Source of the DNA: Prevotella sp.
Lineage (GTDB): Bacteria; Bacteroidota; Bacteroidia; Bacteroidales; Bacteroidaceae
Direction of reading: 5' to 3'
Assembly: GCA_024690505.1 (NCBI GenBank)
Contig: JAILPA010000130.1
Coordinates: forward strand, 1-64,000
Length of the DNA stretch: 64,000 nucleotides
Both the position numbers and the translations under genes were made by a program. Below are positions 28,797-38,822 of this stretch, piece by piece. Each line of letters starts with the position of its first letter. The first letter of the stretch is position 1. A model generated the notes under the pieces. The model was not told the origin of the DNA. It worked only from the letters and a program-made list of their open reading frames with translations, and ran no database searches.

Positions 28797-31190
28797 CTAC
28801 GCCTGCGCCTTGTATTCCGTGGGCGATGTTCCCATTGACTGCTTGAAGCAGCGGCTGAAATACTTGGGGTCGTTGAAGCCGCATTGATAAGCCACGTCGG
28901 ACACCACGGCATCGGGCTGCTGCAACAACTGGCAGGCGCGTTTCAGGCGAGCCTCGCGCAGGAAGTCGGCAGGCGATACGCCCATGAGCTGTTTCACCTT
29001 GCGCTGCAGCACCGAGCGGCTCACGGCGCAGGCACTGGACATCATGGACACGTCGGCATTGCTGTTGGAAATGTTCTTGTCGACGAACTCGAGCAGGCGT
29101 TGCAGGAACTGCTCGTCGGCAGCACTGACGGCCGGCGCTATGGGCGTGTCGGGGCTGCTCTGTGCCGGCTTTGCCTCGCCGGCCTTGGCAATGGCTTCCA
29201 GGTAGGCGGCCAGTGTTTCCTGCTGCTTGCGCTTGATGCGGCGGATGTAGAGTGCTGTGGCCACGATGACGCCTATGACCAGCAGTGCCGCTGCAATGAA
29301 GATGACGATGGCCCATGGCGTCTCCCAGAATGTGGGCTCCACGATGAGGGTGATGGTGCGTGTGTTCTGCGTCCACACACCGTCAGCATTGGTCGAGCGC
29401 ACCTGCAGCTGGTACGTGCCGGGCTTCAGGTTGAGCATGGAGATGCTGTGAGCATGCCCCAGGTTGCTCCATTGCGGGTCGTCATCGGCCACCAGCCGGT
29501 ACTGATAGCTGATAGCCTTCGTGTCAACGTAGTCGAGGGCTGAGAAGTGGAGGGTGAGGTTTCGCTGCTCGGGCGTCAGTCGCAGGGTGTCGATGTGGTT
29601 CACGGCCAGCCGGCGTTTGCCGTTGGGGAATGATAAGCCCGTCAGCAGCAGTGGCGGCTGGTAGTTGCGGTGGTGAGCGGCGTTGCTGGGCAGAAAGAAG
29701 GCGCCGTTGGTGGTGCCCACGAGCCACGTCTTGCGGTCGATGAGCAGGGGGCGGGCCTCGCTGAAGTGATAGACGGTGTGGAAGAAGTGGTGGCCCAGGC
29801 TCTCGTAGGTGTTGCGGTTGATGTCGATGTCGATGAGTTGCGTGTTGCCAACGGCCATGAGGTGTCCTTGCGGCGCCAGGGACAGGCTGATGAGCATGTC
29901 GCTGGGCAGCAAGCCGTTGTCTACGTCGTAATGGCGGAAGCTCAGGGTGTCGGCCATCAGGTCGCGCGAAGTAATCTCACACAGTCCGCCCGTCTCGGTG
30001 GCCAGGAAGAAGCGTTCGTCGGGCGTGCCGATGATGTCCATCACGGCATTACAGCAGAGGCTTGTGCGCCGCTGTGGGTCTCTCCTGTGGTCTTTGAACT
30101 TCATGCTGCTGATGTTGTCCTCAATCTTTGACACTACGAGTCCCTCGGTGGTGGCGGCCAGCAGATAGCCCAGGTCGGTGATGAAGATGTGGCGTACGCG
30201 CTGGTAGTGGTCAGTGGGATAACCCGGTAGTGACTTGTGCACGGTGGGTGTGGCGGCAGCAGGATTCTCCACGCAGGCAATGCCGCCATTGAGAATGGCC
30301 AGCCAGAGGCGTTTCTTACGGTCTTCTGCAATGCCATAGACGTTAGTGCCCTCCAGGCCGCTGATGTGCTCCACGGTGAACTGTCCGCTTCCAGACTCCT
30401 TCAGTCGGATTAGTCCCTCGGGCTTGCACCCCAGCCACAACAGTCCGTCGGAGGTCTGGGTAATGCAGTAGACCGATGCTCCGAAGCTCTGGTAGCCCTT
30501 GCTCAGCTGTCCGTTGGGGCCCATGTAGCCAATCAGCTCACCGTCGGCCGTGAGCAGGCGCAGCGTCTTGCCGTTGCGAGTAGCCACCCAGATGCGCCCC
30601 TTGCTGTCATTCTGGATGCAGCGCACCATGTCGGGCTGGTGCATGTCGAGCGGTTTTGCCGGCGACTCGATGGGGCTCATGCAGTAGAGCGCTTCGTTGT
30701 AGAACATCCATAGCAGTCCCTGCGGGTCGGTGTACTCCAGTATGCCGTCGACGAATCGTCCCCTTGAGGGCTGGTTCTGGCGCTGGCGCTCGGCCTCGGC
30801 ACATTCCTCGGGCGTGAGGTCGGAGAACCTGTAGGTGCGGGTGTCGAGCAGATAGTATTCATCTTCGCTACACACATAGATGTTGCCCTGCTCGGAGAGC
30901 CAGATGTCGCGTATGCGGTCGCTGTTTATCGAGCACTTGTCGCCCGTTTGTGGCTTGATGCGGTGGAACTCGTAGCCGTCGAAGCGGTAGATGCCGTTCC
31001 ACGTGGCTATCCACAGCAGTCCGTCGTGGTCTTGCAGTATCTGCGTCTTGTGTCCCTCCAGCTGGCAGTTCGTCTCATCGTATTTGTGCAGTATCTGCAA
31101 GCCTTCGCGCTCGGGCAGCGACTGGGCGTGCAGGGCGGTGGTGAGGACGGCCAGCAGGGTTAGTAGTAGTAAAGTGCTTTTCTGTTTCAT
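28797..31190 (-). CDS. Membrane regulator: two-component-regulator propeller + Y_Y_Y + TM + AraC-type HTH, without histidine kinase or receiver domains
   Basis: ILQDHDGLLWIATWNGIYRFDGYEF propeller repeats; Y_Y_Y LKPGTYQLQVRSTNADGVW; TM WAIVIFIAAALLVIGVIVATALYI; C-terminal AraC HTH VSDVAYQCGFNDPKYFSRCFKQSMGTSPTEYK. Confidence 0.88.
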   Translation of the reverse strand: MKQKSTLLLLTLLAVLTTALHAQSLPEREGLQILHKYDETNCQLEGHKTQILQDHDGLLWIATWNGIYRFDGYEFHRIKPQTGDKCSINSDRIRDIWLSEQGNIYVCSEDEYYLLDTRTYRFSDLTPEECAEAERQRQNQPSRGRFVDGILEYTDPQGLLWMFYNEALYCMSPIESPAKPLDMHQPDMVRCIQNDSKGRIWVATRNGKTLRLLTADGELIGYMGPNGQLSKGYQSFGASVYCITQTSDGLLWLGCKPEGLIRLKESGSGQFTVEHISGLEGTNVYGIAEDRKKRLWLAILNGGIACVENPAAATPTVHKSLPGYPTDHYQRVRHIFITDLGYLLAATTEGLVVSKIEDNISSMKFKDHRRDPQRRTSLCCNAVMDIIGTPDERFFLATETGGLCEITSRDLMADTLSFRHYDVDNGLLPSDMLISLSLAPQGHLMAVGNTQLIDIDINRNTYESLGHHFFHTVYHFSEARPLLIDRKTWLVGTTNGAFFLPSNAAHHRNYQPPLLLTGLSFPNGKRRLAVNHIDTLRLTPEQRNLTLHFSALDYVDTKAISYQYRLVADDDPQWSNLGHAHSISMLNLKPGTYQLQVRSTNADGVWTQNTRTITLIVEPTFWETPWAIVIFIAAALLVIGVIVATALYIRRIKRKQQETLAAYLEAIAKAGEAKPAQSSPDTPIAPAVSAADEQFLQRLLEFVDKNISNSNADVSMMSSACAVSRSVLQRKVKQLMGVSPADFLREARLKRACQLLQQPDAVVSDVAYQCGFNDPKYFSRCFKQSMGTSPTEYKAQA

Positions 31191-32170
31191 GCTAACAAGG
31201 TTCTGGTTTGTTCAAGTATGCTGGTTAGTTCGTCAGTATGGGTGGCCCGCAGCATGGCAATGCGGGTGGGCCGGAAGTTGGGGATGCCCTTGAAGATGGG
31301 CGTGGCGGCCAGGTGGCGGCGGGTGTGGAGTATGCCGCGCTGTTCATCGATCATCGCTACGTTGATGCGAAGCTGCTCTTCCAGTATGTCGAGCTTCTGG
31401 TTGAAGTCGAGTGGGGTGGGGCTTGGGGTCGGTTCATCCAGATAATCTCTTATCTCCTTGAATATCCAGGGGCAACCGAAGGTGGCGCGGCCTATCATCA
31501 CGGCGTCCACGCCATATTGCTCGAAGGCCAGCCTTGCCTGTTCGGGCGTGGTGATGTCGCCATTGCCGATGACCGGTATGTGTATGCGCGGATTGCGCTT
31601 CACCTCGCCGATGAGCGTCCAGTCGGCTTGTCCGGTGTACATCTGCGACCTGGTGCGGCCGTGGATGGTGAGTGCCGCGATGCCGCAGTCCTGCAGCTGC
31701 TCGGCCAGTGTGGTGATGATGAGCTGTTCGCTGTTCCAGCCCAGCCGGGTCTTTGCCGTCACTGGCACCTTCACGGCATCCACCACTTTCCGTGTTATCT
31801 CAAGCATCTTGGGGACGTTCTGCAACATGCCCGCTCCGGCGCCTTTGCCTGCTACCTTCTTCACAGGACAACCGAAGTTCAGGTCGATGAGGTCGGGGCC
31901 TGCCTCTTCCACGATGCGTGCCGCCTCGACCATGGCCTCGACGTCGCGGCCGTAGATCTGGATGCCTACGGGACGCTCGTCGTCGCTGATTTCCAGTTTG
32001 CGCACGGTCGACTTCACGTCGCGCACCAAAGCTTCGGCCGACACGAACTCGGTGTAAACCATAGCAGCCCCGAACCGCTTGCACAGTCGGCGGAAACCTA
32101 TGTCGGTGACGTCTTCCATCGGTGCGAGGAAGAGCGGGCGTTCGCCCAGTTCTATGGTTCCTATTTTCAT
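31187..32170 (-). CDS. dusB: tRNA-dihydrouridine synthase (DusB-like)
   Basis: APMEDVTDIGFRRLC, DLNFGCPVKKVAGKGAGAGML, ALTIHGRTRSQMYTG, VIGNGDI. Confidence 0.92.
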   Translation of the reverse strand: MKIGTIELGERPLFLAPMEDVTDIGFRRLCKRFGAAMVYTEFVSAEALVRDVKSTVRKLEISDDERPVGIQIYGRDVEAMVEAARIVEEAGPDLIDLNFGCPVKKVAGKGAGAGMLQNVPKMLEITRKVVDAVKVPVTAKTRLGWNSEQLIITTLAEQLQDCGIAALTIHGRTRSQMYTGQADWTLIGEVKRNPRIHIPVIGNGDITTPEQARLAFEQYGVDAVMIGRATFGCPWIFKEIRDYLDEPTPSPTPLDFNQKLDILEEQLRINVAMIDEQRGILHTRRHLAATPIFKGIPNFRPTRIAMLRATHTDELTSILEQTRTLLA

Positions 32171-32186
32171 ATATGTGTTGTCTTCG

Positions 32187-33104
32187 TCAATTCTTCTGTT
32201 TGTTGCGTGGGTGATGTTCCAGCACCTCGCGCCTCAGTGTCTGCATGGAAATGTGGGTATAGATCTCGGTGGTGCCTATGCGTTCGTGGCCGAGGAGTGC
32301 CTGTATGACGCGCAGGTCGGCACCTCCTTCGAGCAGTGCCGTGGCAAACGAGTGTCGCAGGGTGTGGGGCGAGATGGTCTTCTGTATGCCAGCCTCCTCG
32401 GCCTGTTGCTTCAGCATGATGAGAATCATGGTGCGGGTGAGGTGTGCGCCACGGCGGTTCAGGAAGACATAGTCCTCTTCACCCGCCTTGATCTTCAGTT
32501 CGTTGCGCCAGGGCAGGTAGTTCTTCAGCTCGTGCAGTGCCTGTTCCGATATGGGCACCAGCCGCTCTTTCTTACCCTTGCCGCTGACGCGCACGTAGTG
32601 CTCCTCCTCGTAGAGGTCGCTCCAGTGCAGGTTCACCAGTTCCGACACGCGCAGTCCGCAGGAGAACAGCACCTCGATGATGGCGCGGTTGCGGTGGCCC
32701 TCGGGACGCGACAGGTCGATGGAGTCTTCCAGCTGGTCCACCTCCTCAGGTGTGAGGAACTCGGGCAGGTGTTCACCCACGACCGGACTCTCGAGCAGCT
32801 CCGTAGGGTCGTCCTCCAAGTAGCCGTCGAGCACGAGGTAGCGGTAGAACGAGCGCACGCCGCTGAGGATGCGACACTGCGATCGTGGCCCCACGCCGAC
32901 ATCGTGGAGCGTGGCGGCAAAGGTGTGCAGGTCGTCCAGGCTGGCATCGAGCGCACTCTTGCCTTCGCCTTCCAGATACCGCAGCAATTTCCCAACGTCG
33001 CGCTGGTACGCCTCGAGCGTGTGGGCCGACACGCTGCGCTCCAGCTTCAGGTAGCGCACGTAGCCCTCCACAATATTCTTCGGCGTTTTCTTGCTCGTTT
33101 CCAT
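32187..33104 (-). CDS. xerD: Tyrosine recombinase XerD
   Basis: LFSCGLRVSELVNL, RVSGKGKKERLVPI, SPHTLRHSFATALLEGGADLRVIQALLGHERIGTTEIYTH. Confidence 0.92.
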   Translation of the reverse strand: METSKKTPKNIVEGYVRYLKLERSVSAHTLEAYQRDVGKLLRYLEGEGKSALDASLDDLHTFAATLHDVGVGPRSQCRILSGVRSFYRYLVLDGYLEDDPTELLESPVVGEHLPEFLTPEEVDQLEDSIDLSRPEGHRNRAIIEVLFSCGLRVSELVNLHWSDLYEEEHYVRVSGKGKKERLVPISEQALHELKNYLPWRNELKIKAGEEDYVFLNRRGAHLTRTMILIMLKQQAEEAGIQKTISPHTLRHSFATALLEGGADLRVIQALLGHERIGTTEIYTHISMQTLRREVLEHHPRNKQKN

Positions 33105-33113
33105 TTATTTTTG

Positions 33114-33121
33114 TATTTTTG
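33114..33121 (+). promoter_or_regulatory. -7 element TATTTTTG
   Basis: 39 bp before ATG 33160. Confidence 0.45.
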
Positions 33122-33159
33122 CCGACAAATATACGAAAAAAAATCCAAAAACAGTACTC

Positions 33160-33582
33160 ATGAAGAAAATTTTGATAGTAAACGGCCCCAATCTTAACCT
33201 TTTGGGCCGTCGCGAGCCAGGCATTTACGGTGACATGTCGTTTGCCGACTACCTGCCGTCGCTGCGCGAGCGTTTCCCCCTGGCCGAGATAGAATATTTC
33301 CAGAGCAACGTCGAGGGCCTGCTGATCGACAAGATGCAGGAGGTGGGATTCACCTACGACGGCATCGTGCTCAACGCCGGTGCCTACACCCATACCTCCG
33401 TGGCCCTTCAAGACTGCATCCGTGCCATCATCACGCCGGTGGTAGAGGTACACATCAGCAACGTGCACCAGCGCGAAGAGTTCCGCCACAAGAGCCTCAT
33501 CTCGAGCGCCTGCTGTGGCGTCATCTGCGGTTTCGGGCTCGACTCCTACCGCTTGGCCGTCGAGGCACTTCTTGCCTCATAA
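33160..33582 (+). CDS. aroQ: Type II 3-dehydroquinate dehydratase
   Basis: ILIVNGPNLNLLGRREPGIYG; ORF-track start 33091 lies upstream of the promoter. Confidence 0.94.
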   Translation: MKKILIVNGPNLNLLGRREPGIYGDMSFADYLPSLRERFPLAEIEYFQSNVEGLLIDKMQEVGFTYDGIVLNAGAYTHTSVALQDCIRAIITPVVEVHISNVHQREEFRHKSLISSACCGVICGFGLDSYRLAVEALLAS

Positions 33583-33584
33583 TC

Positions 33585-34241
33585 ATGCCACTGCCGATGA
33601 CTGTCGACGACTATATCCTGCAGCACATCGACCCCGAGCCCGAACTGCTCTACCGCCTCTATCGTGCCTCGAACCTGCACCTACTCAACGGCCGCATGGC
33701 CAGTGGCCACCTGCAGGGGCGGCTGCTGAAGATGCTGGTGCAGATGCTGCGGCCCAAGAGGATAGTGGAAGTGGGCACCTTCAGCGGCTACAGCGCCCTG
33801 TGCATGGCCGAGGGGCTGGAGGCCGACGGACGGCTCTATACGTTTGAAATCAACGATGAAATCGAGGATTTTACGCGTCAATGGATAGCGCAGTCGCCCC
33901 ATGCGGGGAAGATAGAGCTCATCATCGGCAATGCCATCGAGCTGGCTCCACAACTGGGCATTACCTTCGATATGGCATTCATCGATGGCGACAAGCGCAC
34001 CTATATTGAAACATTCGAAGCCCTGCTGCCCGTGGTGAGGCCAGGCGGATTCTTACTGGCCGACAACACCCTCTGGGACGGGCACGTGGTGGATGACGCC
34101 TACGACCATGACCAGCAGACGCTGGGCATTCGTGCCTTCAATGACCACGTGGCCGGCGATGACCGCGTGGAAAAGGTGATGCTGCCCTTGCGCGATGGCC
34201 TCACCCTGATGCGTAAGCGCACTTCTGACGACGCTATCTGA
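33585..34241 (+). CDS. SAM-dependent O-methyltransferase
   Basis: RIVEVGTFSGYSALCMAEGL, DMAFIDGDKRTYIETFEALLPVVRPGGFLLADNTLW. Confidence 0.92.
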   Translation: MPLPMTVDDYILQHIDPEPELLYRLYRASNLHLLNGRMASGHLQGRLLKMLVQMLRPKRIVEVGTFSGYSALCMAEGLEADGRLYTFEINDEIEDFTRQWIAQSPHAGKIELIIGNAIELAPQLGITFDMAFIDGDKRTYIETFEALLPVVRPGGFLLADNTLWDGHVVDDAYDHDQQTLGIRAFNDHVAGDDRVEKVMLPLRDGLTLMRKRTSDDAI

Positions 34242-34295
34242 CTCCCCCCGTAGTCTGTCGCAAAGAAAAAAGTCCCTGTTGCCTGCTGTCAAGTT

Positions 34296-34467
34296 ACCGT
34301 CAATTTTCTTTACATGGAGATGTTTTCAAAAAGTGAAGGACAGCTTTGAGAGCCGAAAAGTACCGCTTTTTGGGGCTCAAAGCTGTCCTTTTCTGCCCTC
34401 AAAGCGGTGCTTTTCCAAAATCGCTGTTTTGCAGCACTTTTTGCAAATTAGAATTATCTTTACATTC
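34296..34467 (-). repeat. Composite intergenic element copy C (inverted orientation)
   Basis: Units at 34335, 34357, 34379, 34401; read on minus strand: A-B-A'-B' with flanks AATGTAAAGATAATTC... and CATGTAAAGAAAATTGAC. Confidence 0.92.
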
Positions 34468-34507
34468 TTATGCCATAATCAAGCTGTTGCGATGCCTCTG
34501 CGCCTTT

Positions 34508-36910
34508 CTACATGCGGGCCTTCTGCTTCTCACCGGCACCGCTGCCACGATACTTGCTGCGAGCCTCGTTGAACTTCCACGTCAGGTCGAGCATGAACGT
34601 GCGGCGGGCGGGATTGCTTGTGGTGATGTGGCGCATACCGTAGACAATGGCGTCGGTCTTGGAGGAGTTGAAGATGTCGTTGCAACGCAGGTCGGCCGTG
34701 AGCGAGCCCCATTGGTGCAGATTGAAGTCGCGCTGCAAGCCCACGGTGGTGGTGAAGCGACTCGTCTTGATGCGGAAGTTATTGTAGTCGCCCCTGCTGG
34801 CCCAGTCGGCGTTGACGCTCAGACGGAATGCCGCAGGCAGCTCCACGTCGTTGCGCCAGCTGATGGCTGCATAGGGACGGTTCAGTGTCTTCATAGAGCC
34901 GTCGGCAGTGGGTGTCTTGTAGTTCTGGAACACGGTGAACACCGACCATATAGGATGCCAGCAGCCAATGTTAGGACGTGCCGAGAGGCTGACGGAGAGC
35001 TGGTCGTAGTCCTCGCTGCTGTTGATAGTGCGCACCAGACTGATAAGGGGGTCGTCGGCACCGGGGTAGGGCTCGGTGGACAATGTCACGGTGTTCTTGA
35101 TGCGTCCGTAGTTCACTGCGGCGTTCATCCACCGGTAGGCGGCATTCAGCACGATGCTGTGCGTGTAGGTGGGTTTCAGGTAGGGGTTGCCGCTCTGATA
35201 GGTATAACGGTTCAGATAGATAGTGGAGCTGGTGAGATTGCTGTAGTTCGGGCGCTCAATGTCGCGGCGATAGGCGAGCGACAGCTGCACGGCTCCTATA
35301 GGTGCTGAGACGACGGCCGTGGGGAACCAGTCGCCATAGTCGCGGCACACCTCGTCTTCGCGCTGGCCGAAGTTAAAGTAGTCGTTCGTCAGGTGCTCGT
35401 AGCGAAGGCCTGCCTGTACGAATACCTTGCCAAAGGGCCGTCCGTACTCGACGAAGGCGGCCGATGACTTCTCGTTGATTTCCGTGTCGGTCGACTTCAC
35501 GGGCACCGCGTCAGTAGCCGTGAACGAGTAGGCGTCCGTGCGGTGGTTGTAGGAATATTCTCCGCCGAGCGAGAGGTTGCCCTGCCATAAGGGGTAGCTC
35601 AGCACCAGCTTTGATGCCCAGAAGTTGTTGCCGCTGTTGGTGTTGCTAGTGATGGAGCGGATGGTTTCCACCGTGCCCTGTGTGGGCTGAGCCCCCTGCT
35701 GGGCACCGGCAGCAGTGAACATCTGTGTGCGCTCGGTGGTGCTGCCGGGCGACTTGGTGTCGTCGAACAGTCCGTCGACGTTGAAGTCGATGCCTAGCTG
35801 GCCTATCTTGCCGTTGTAGTAGGCATTGAAGATGTGCTTGCGGAAGCTGTCTTCCTGAATGATGTCGCTCTCCGACCGCTCGGTGTACTGGCCGTTGGTG
35901 TACTGGTCGGTATTGAACCAGCCGTTGAGGCTGCCCTTCGGGTGGCGGTCGTACTTGTAGAAGGCACCGAAGCTGTGGTTGTCGTTCACCATATAGTTGA
36001 TCTGCAACTGGGGCGACCAGCCCTTCCATACATTCTTTGAGCACTGGGTGGTGAAGCCGTCAATGCGGTCAGGGCCCACATAGTAGAGCAGGTCGTTGCC
36101 CTGATGGCCCTCGTGGTGACCATAGCGGCCGGCCCAGAACGAGGCGGTGATGTCGAGACCGCTGGTGCGGTAGTTCACGTCGAGATTGTTGTGAATAGTG
36201 TGGCCGTACTGATACATGCCGCTGGCATAGTCCTGGAAGCTGAATCCCTCGCCCTGAGCCTTCTTCAGCGTGATTCGCACCACGGCTTTCGTAGAGGCGG
36301 CATAGCGGGCACCAGGGTTCTGGACTACGTCGACATGCTGAATCTGGTCGGAGCGAAGGCGAGAGAGCTCCTTCTCGTCCAGAACACGGCGCCCGTTGAT
36401 GTAGACCTCGGCTTCGCCGCGTCCCAGCACCTTCACGCCGCCGTCGCGCTCGGCTTCAAGCATCGGGATTCTCGACAGGGCGTCGCTCACCGTGCCTGCC
36501 TTCTCCAAGATGGTGCCAGCCACGGTGGTGCGCATGGCGTCGCCCTTGACGTGTGTGCGTGGCAGCTGGCTCTTCACCACCACCTCGTCCAGCAACTGTT
36601 CGTCCTCGCGCAGGGTGATCGTCAGTCCAGGAGCGGCTGGTATGAATAAGGTCTCATAACCTATACTGGTAACTTTCAGCAGACCGTCGTTCATGTCGGT
36701 CTTGATGTTGAACTGGCCTTGCTCGTCGGTAGTGGCACCTTGAACAAAGACCGAGTCGGGCAGGGATAGCAGCACCACGTTGACGAACGCCACCGGTTCA
36801 CCCTTCACGTCGACCACTCGTCCGCCAACATCGTGCGTCTTGGCGAAGCCCATCACTGTCATCATCATGGCAGCCATTACTGCTGCCAGTCTCATTGTCA
36901 TCTTTTTCAT
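34508..36910 (-). CDS. TonB-dependent receptor-like outer membrane beta-barrel protein with carboxypeptidase-regulatory-like N-terminal domain
   Basis: HDVGGRVVDVKGEPVAFVNVVLLSLPDSVFVQGATTDEQGQF; plug-like VSDALSRIPMLEAERDGGVKVLGRGEAEVYINGR. Confidence 0.87.
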   Translation of the reverse strand: MKKMTMRLAAVMAAMMMTVMGFAKTHDVGGRVVDVKGEPVAFVNVVLLSLPDSVFVQGATTDEQGQFNIKTDMNDGLLKVTSIGYETLFIPAAPGLTITLREDEQLLDEVVVKSQLPRTHVKGDAMRTTVAGTILEKAGTVSDALSRIPMLEAERDGGVKVLGRGEAEVYINGRRVLDEKELSRLRSDQIQHVDVVQNPGARYAASTKAVVRITLKKAQGEGFSFQDYASGMYQYGHTIHNNLDVNYRTSGLDITASFWAGRYGHHEGHQGNDLLYYVGPDRIDGFTTQCSKNVWKGWSPQLQINYMVNDNHSFGAFYKYDRHPKGSLNGWFNTDQYTNGQYTERSESDIIQEDSFRKHIFNAYYNGKIGQLGIDFNVDGLFDDTKSPGSTTERTQMFTAAGAQQGAQPTQGTVETIRSITSNTNSGNNFWASKLVLSYPLWQGNLSLGGEYSYNHRTDAYSFTATDAVPVKSTDTEINEKSSAAFVEYGRPFGKVFVQAGLRYEHLTNDYFNFGQREDEVCRDYGDWFPTAVVSAPIGAVQLSLAYRRDIERPNYSNLTSSTIYLNRYTYQSGNPYLKPTYTHSIVLNAAYRWMNAAVNYGRIKNTVTLSTEPYPGADDPLISLVRTINSSEDYDQLSVSLSARPNIGCWHPIWSVFTVFQNYKTPTADGSMKTLNRPYAAISWRNDVELPAAFRLSVNADWASRGDYNNFRIKTSRFTTTVGLQRDFNLHQWGSLTADLRCNDIFNSSKTDAIVYGMRHITTSNPARRTFMLDLTWKFNEARSKYRGSGAGEKQKARM

Positions 36911-37060
36911 CTTGTTTATTGTTTAGAACGTTTCGTCGGTTTGACGCAGCAAAAGTAGTTCATTTGGCACAATAGGCAAAAAAAGTGGGATAATTTGCGC
37001 CTATTTGTGATGAACGGCACATTCTGCAAGCAAAAAAGCACGGAATAACAAAATATTTTA

Positions 37061-37068
37061 TACCTTTG
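37061..37068 (+). promoter_or_regulatory. -7 element TACCTTTG
   Basis: 30 bp before ATG 37098. Confidence 0.65.
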
Positions 37069-37097
37069 CAAACGTAAACCAAAACACCGTACAAAGG

Positions 37098-38402
37098 ATG
37101 GAGCAACTGCTGCACTATACATGGAGACACAAGATGCTGCCGCTGAAAGCACTCACGACAACCGATGGCCGCGAAGTGGAGGTCATCGACCCGGGACTGT
37201 ATAACAGACGCAATGCGGGGCCCGACTTCTTCAACGCCAAGGTGCGCATCGAAGGGACGCTCTGGGTGGGAAATGTAGAGATACACGACAAGGCATCCGA
37301 TTGGTACGCCCACGGCCACGACCGCGACCCGCGCTACGACAGCGTCATGCTGCACGTCGTGGGGAGGGCCGATGCCGAAGTGACCACGAGCAGCGGCCAA
37401 CGCTTGCCACAGATGGAACTTAGCGTGCCCGAAAACGTCCGTGCAAACTACGAACAGCTGCTCAGGTGCGACAAGTATCCGCCCTGCTATCAGATCATTC
37501 ACAGCCTGAGCCACCTCACGGTGCACGCCTGGATGGCGGCCCTGCAGACCGAACGGCTGGAGCAGAAGACGGAAGCCATACGCCAGCGGGCAGAAAAGAT
37601 GAACGGCTCGTGGGAGGATGCCTACTTCGTAACACTGGCACGCAACTACGGATTCGGCATCAATGGCGACGCCTTCGAGCAGTGGGCGCAGGCCATTCCT
37701 TCCGCTGCCGTGGGGAAACACCGCGACGACCTGTTCCAGCTTGAGGCCATCTTCATGGGGCAAGCGGGGCTGCTCGATATACAAAGCATTCCCGAACGCC
37801 ACCGCAAAGCGGCTCTCGACGACGACTATTTTGTACGCCTGCAAAGGGAATACAACTATCTGGCCCACAAGTTCTCACTGCAACCCATCGACTTCCGACT
37901 GTGGCACTTCCTGCGCCTCCGTCCGCATAACTTCCCCCACATACGCATAGCACAGCTGGCCAACCTGTATTATAGCCGTAGGGCCGGTCTGAGTGCCCTC
38001 ATAGAGTGCACCACGCTCGAGCAGCTGCGACAACTCATGCTGACTCATGTCACCCCGTACTGGGAGACGCACTACAATTTTGGTTGCACCAGCGCTCCCA
38101 GTCGCAAGCAGCTATCGGCAGCATCGGCCGACCTCATTATCATCAACACCGCCATACCCGTCCTCTTTGCAGTGGGGAGGCACCGCCAGAAAGACGAGCT
38201 CTGCGACCGCGCCTTCGACCTGCTTGAACAGCTCCGGCCCGAGAAAAACCACATCATCACCTTGTGGCAGGAGTGCGGCCTGGATGTGAAATCGGCCGGC
38301 GACTCGCAAGCCCTTATCCAGTTGAAACGCGAATATTGCGACAAGCGCGAATGTCTGCGGTGCCGCTTCGGATACGAATATCTGCGAACCAACAATCAAT
38401 GA
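37098..38402 (+). CDS. DUF2851-family protein
   Basis: MEQLLHYTWRHKMLPLKALTTTDGREVEVIDPGLYNRRNAGPDFFNAKVRIEGTLWVGNVEIH. Confidence 0.85.
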   Translation: MEQLLHYTWRHKMLPLKALTTTDGREVEVIDPGLYNRRNAGPDFFNAKVRIEGTLWVGNVEIHDKASDWYAHGHDRDPRYDSVMLHVVGRADAEVTTSSGQRLPQMELSVPENVRANYEQLLRCDKYPPCYQIIHSLSHLTVHAWMAALQTERLEQKTEAIRQRAEKMNGSWEDAYFVTLARNYGFGINGDAFEQWAQAIPSAAVGKHRDDLFQLEAIFMGQAGLLDIQSIPERHRKAALDDDYFVRLQREYNYLAHKFSLQPIDFRLWHFLRLRPHNFPHIRIAQLANLYYSRRAGLSALIECTTLEQLRQLMLTHVTPYWETHYNFGCTSAPSRKQLSAASADLIIINTAIPVLFAVGRHRQKDELCDRAFDLLEQLRPEKNHIITLWQECGLDVKSAGDSQALIQLKREYCDKRECLRCRFGYEYLRTNNQ

Positions 38403-38812
38403 ACAATATGGAGTACATCTTTGAAACGCGCATGGAAGTGCGCGACTACGAATGCGACATCGAGGGAATCGTGAACAACGCCCAGTACATACACTACTGC
38501 GAGCACACCAGGCACCTCTTCCTGCAGTCATGCGGCCTCAGCTTCGCCGAGATGCACCGCAAAGGCGTCGATGCCGTGGTGGCCCGGATGCAGTTGCAGT
38601 ACAAAGTGCCATTGCGGCCCGACGATGAGTTCGTGTCGAGGCTGAACTTGACGAAGGAGGGCATTAAGTATGTCTTCCATCAAGATATCTTTCGGGCTGC
38701 CGACGAGCAGCTCTGCTTCCGTGGCAAAATAGAGCTGGTGTGCCTCGTCAACGGCCGTTTGGGCAATAGTCCCGACTACGACAGGGCCTTTGAACGGTTC
38801 ATACAGCAGTAA
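38399..38812 (+). CDS. Acyl-CoA thioesterase (4HBT hot-dog family)
   Basis: MEVRDYECDIEGIVNNAQYIHYCEHTRHLFL; ATGA overlap with DUF2851 stop. Confidence 0.85.
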   Translation: MNNMEYIFETRMEVRDYECDIEGIVNNAQYIHYCEHTRHLFLQSCGLSFAEMHRKGVDAVVARMQLQYKVPLRPDDEFVSRLNLTKEGIKYVFHQDIFRAADEQLCFRGKIELVCLVNGRLGNSPDYDRAFERFIQQ

Positions 38813-38822
38813 CAATATGACC

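Noticed and set aside
32187-33104. Tyrosine recombinase as evidence of a mobile element or integron
   Set aside because: Canonical housekeeping XerD next to dusB and aroQ; no att sites, cargo or flanking repeats.
34508-36910. SusC-like receptor
   Set aside because: About 800 aa with no adjacent SusD; better described as a generic TonB-dependent/outer-membrane beta-barrel family protein.
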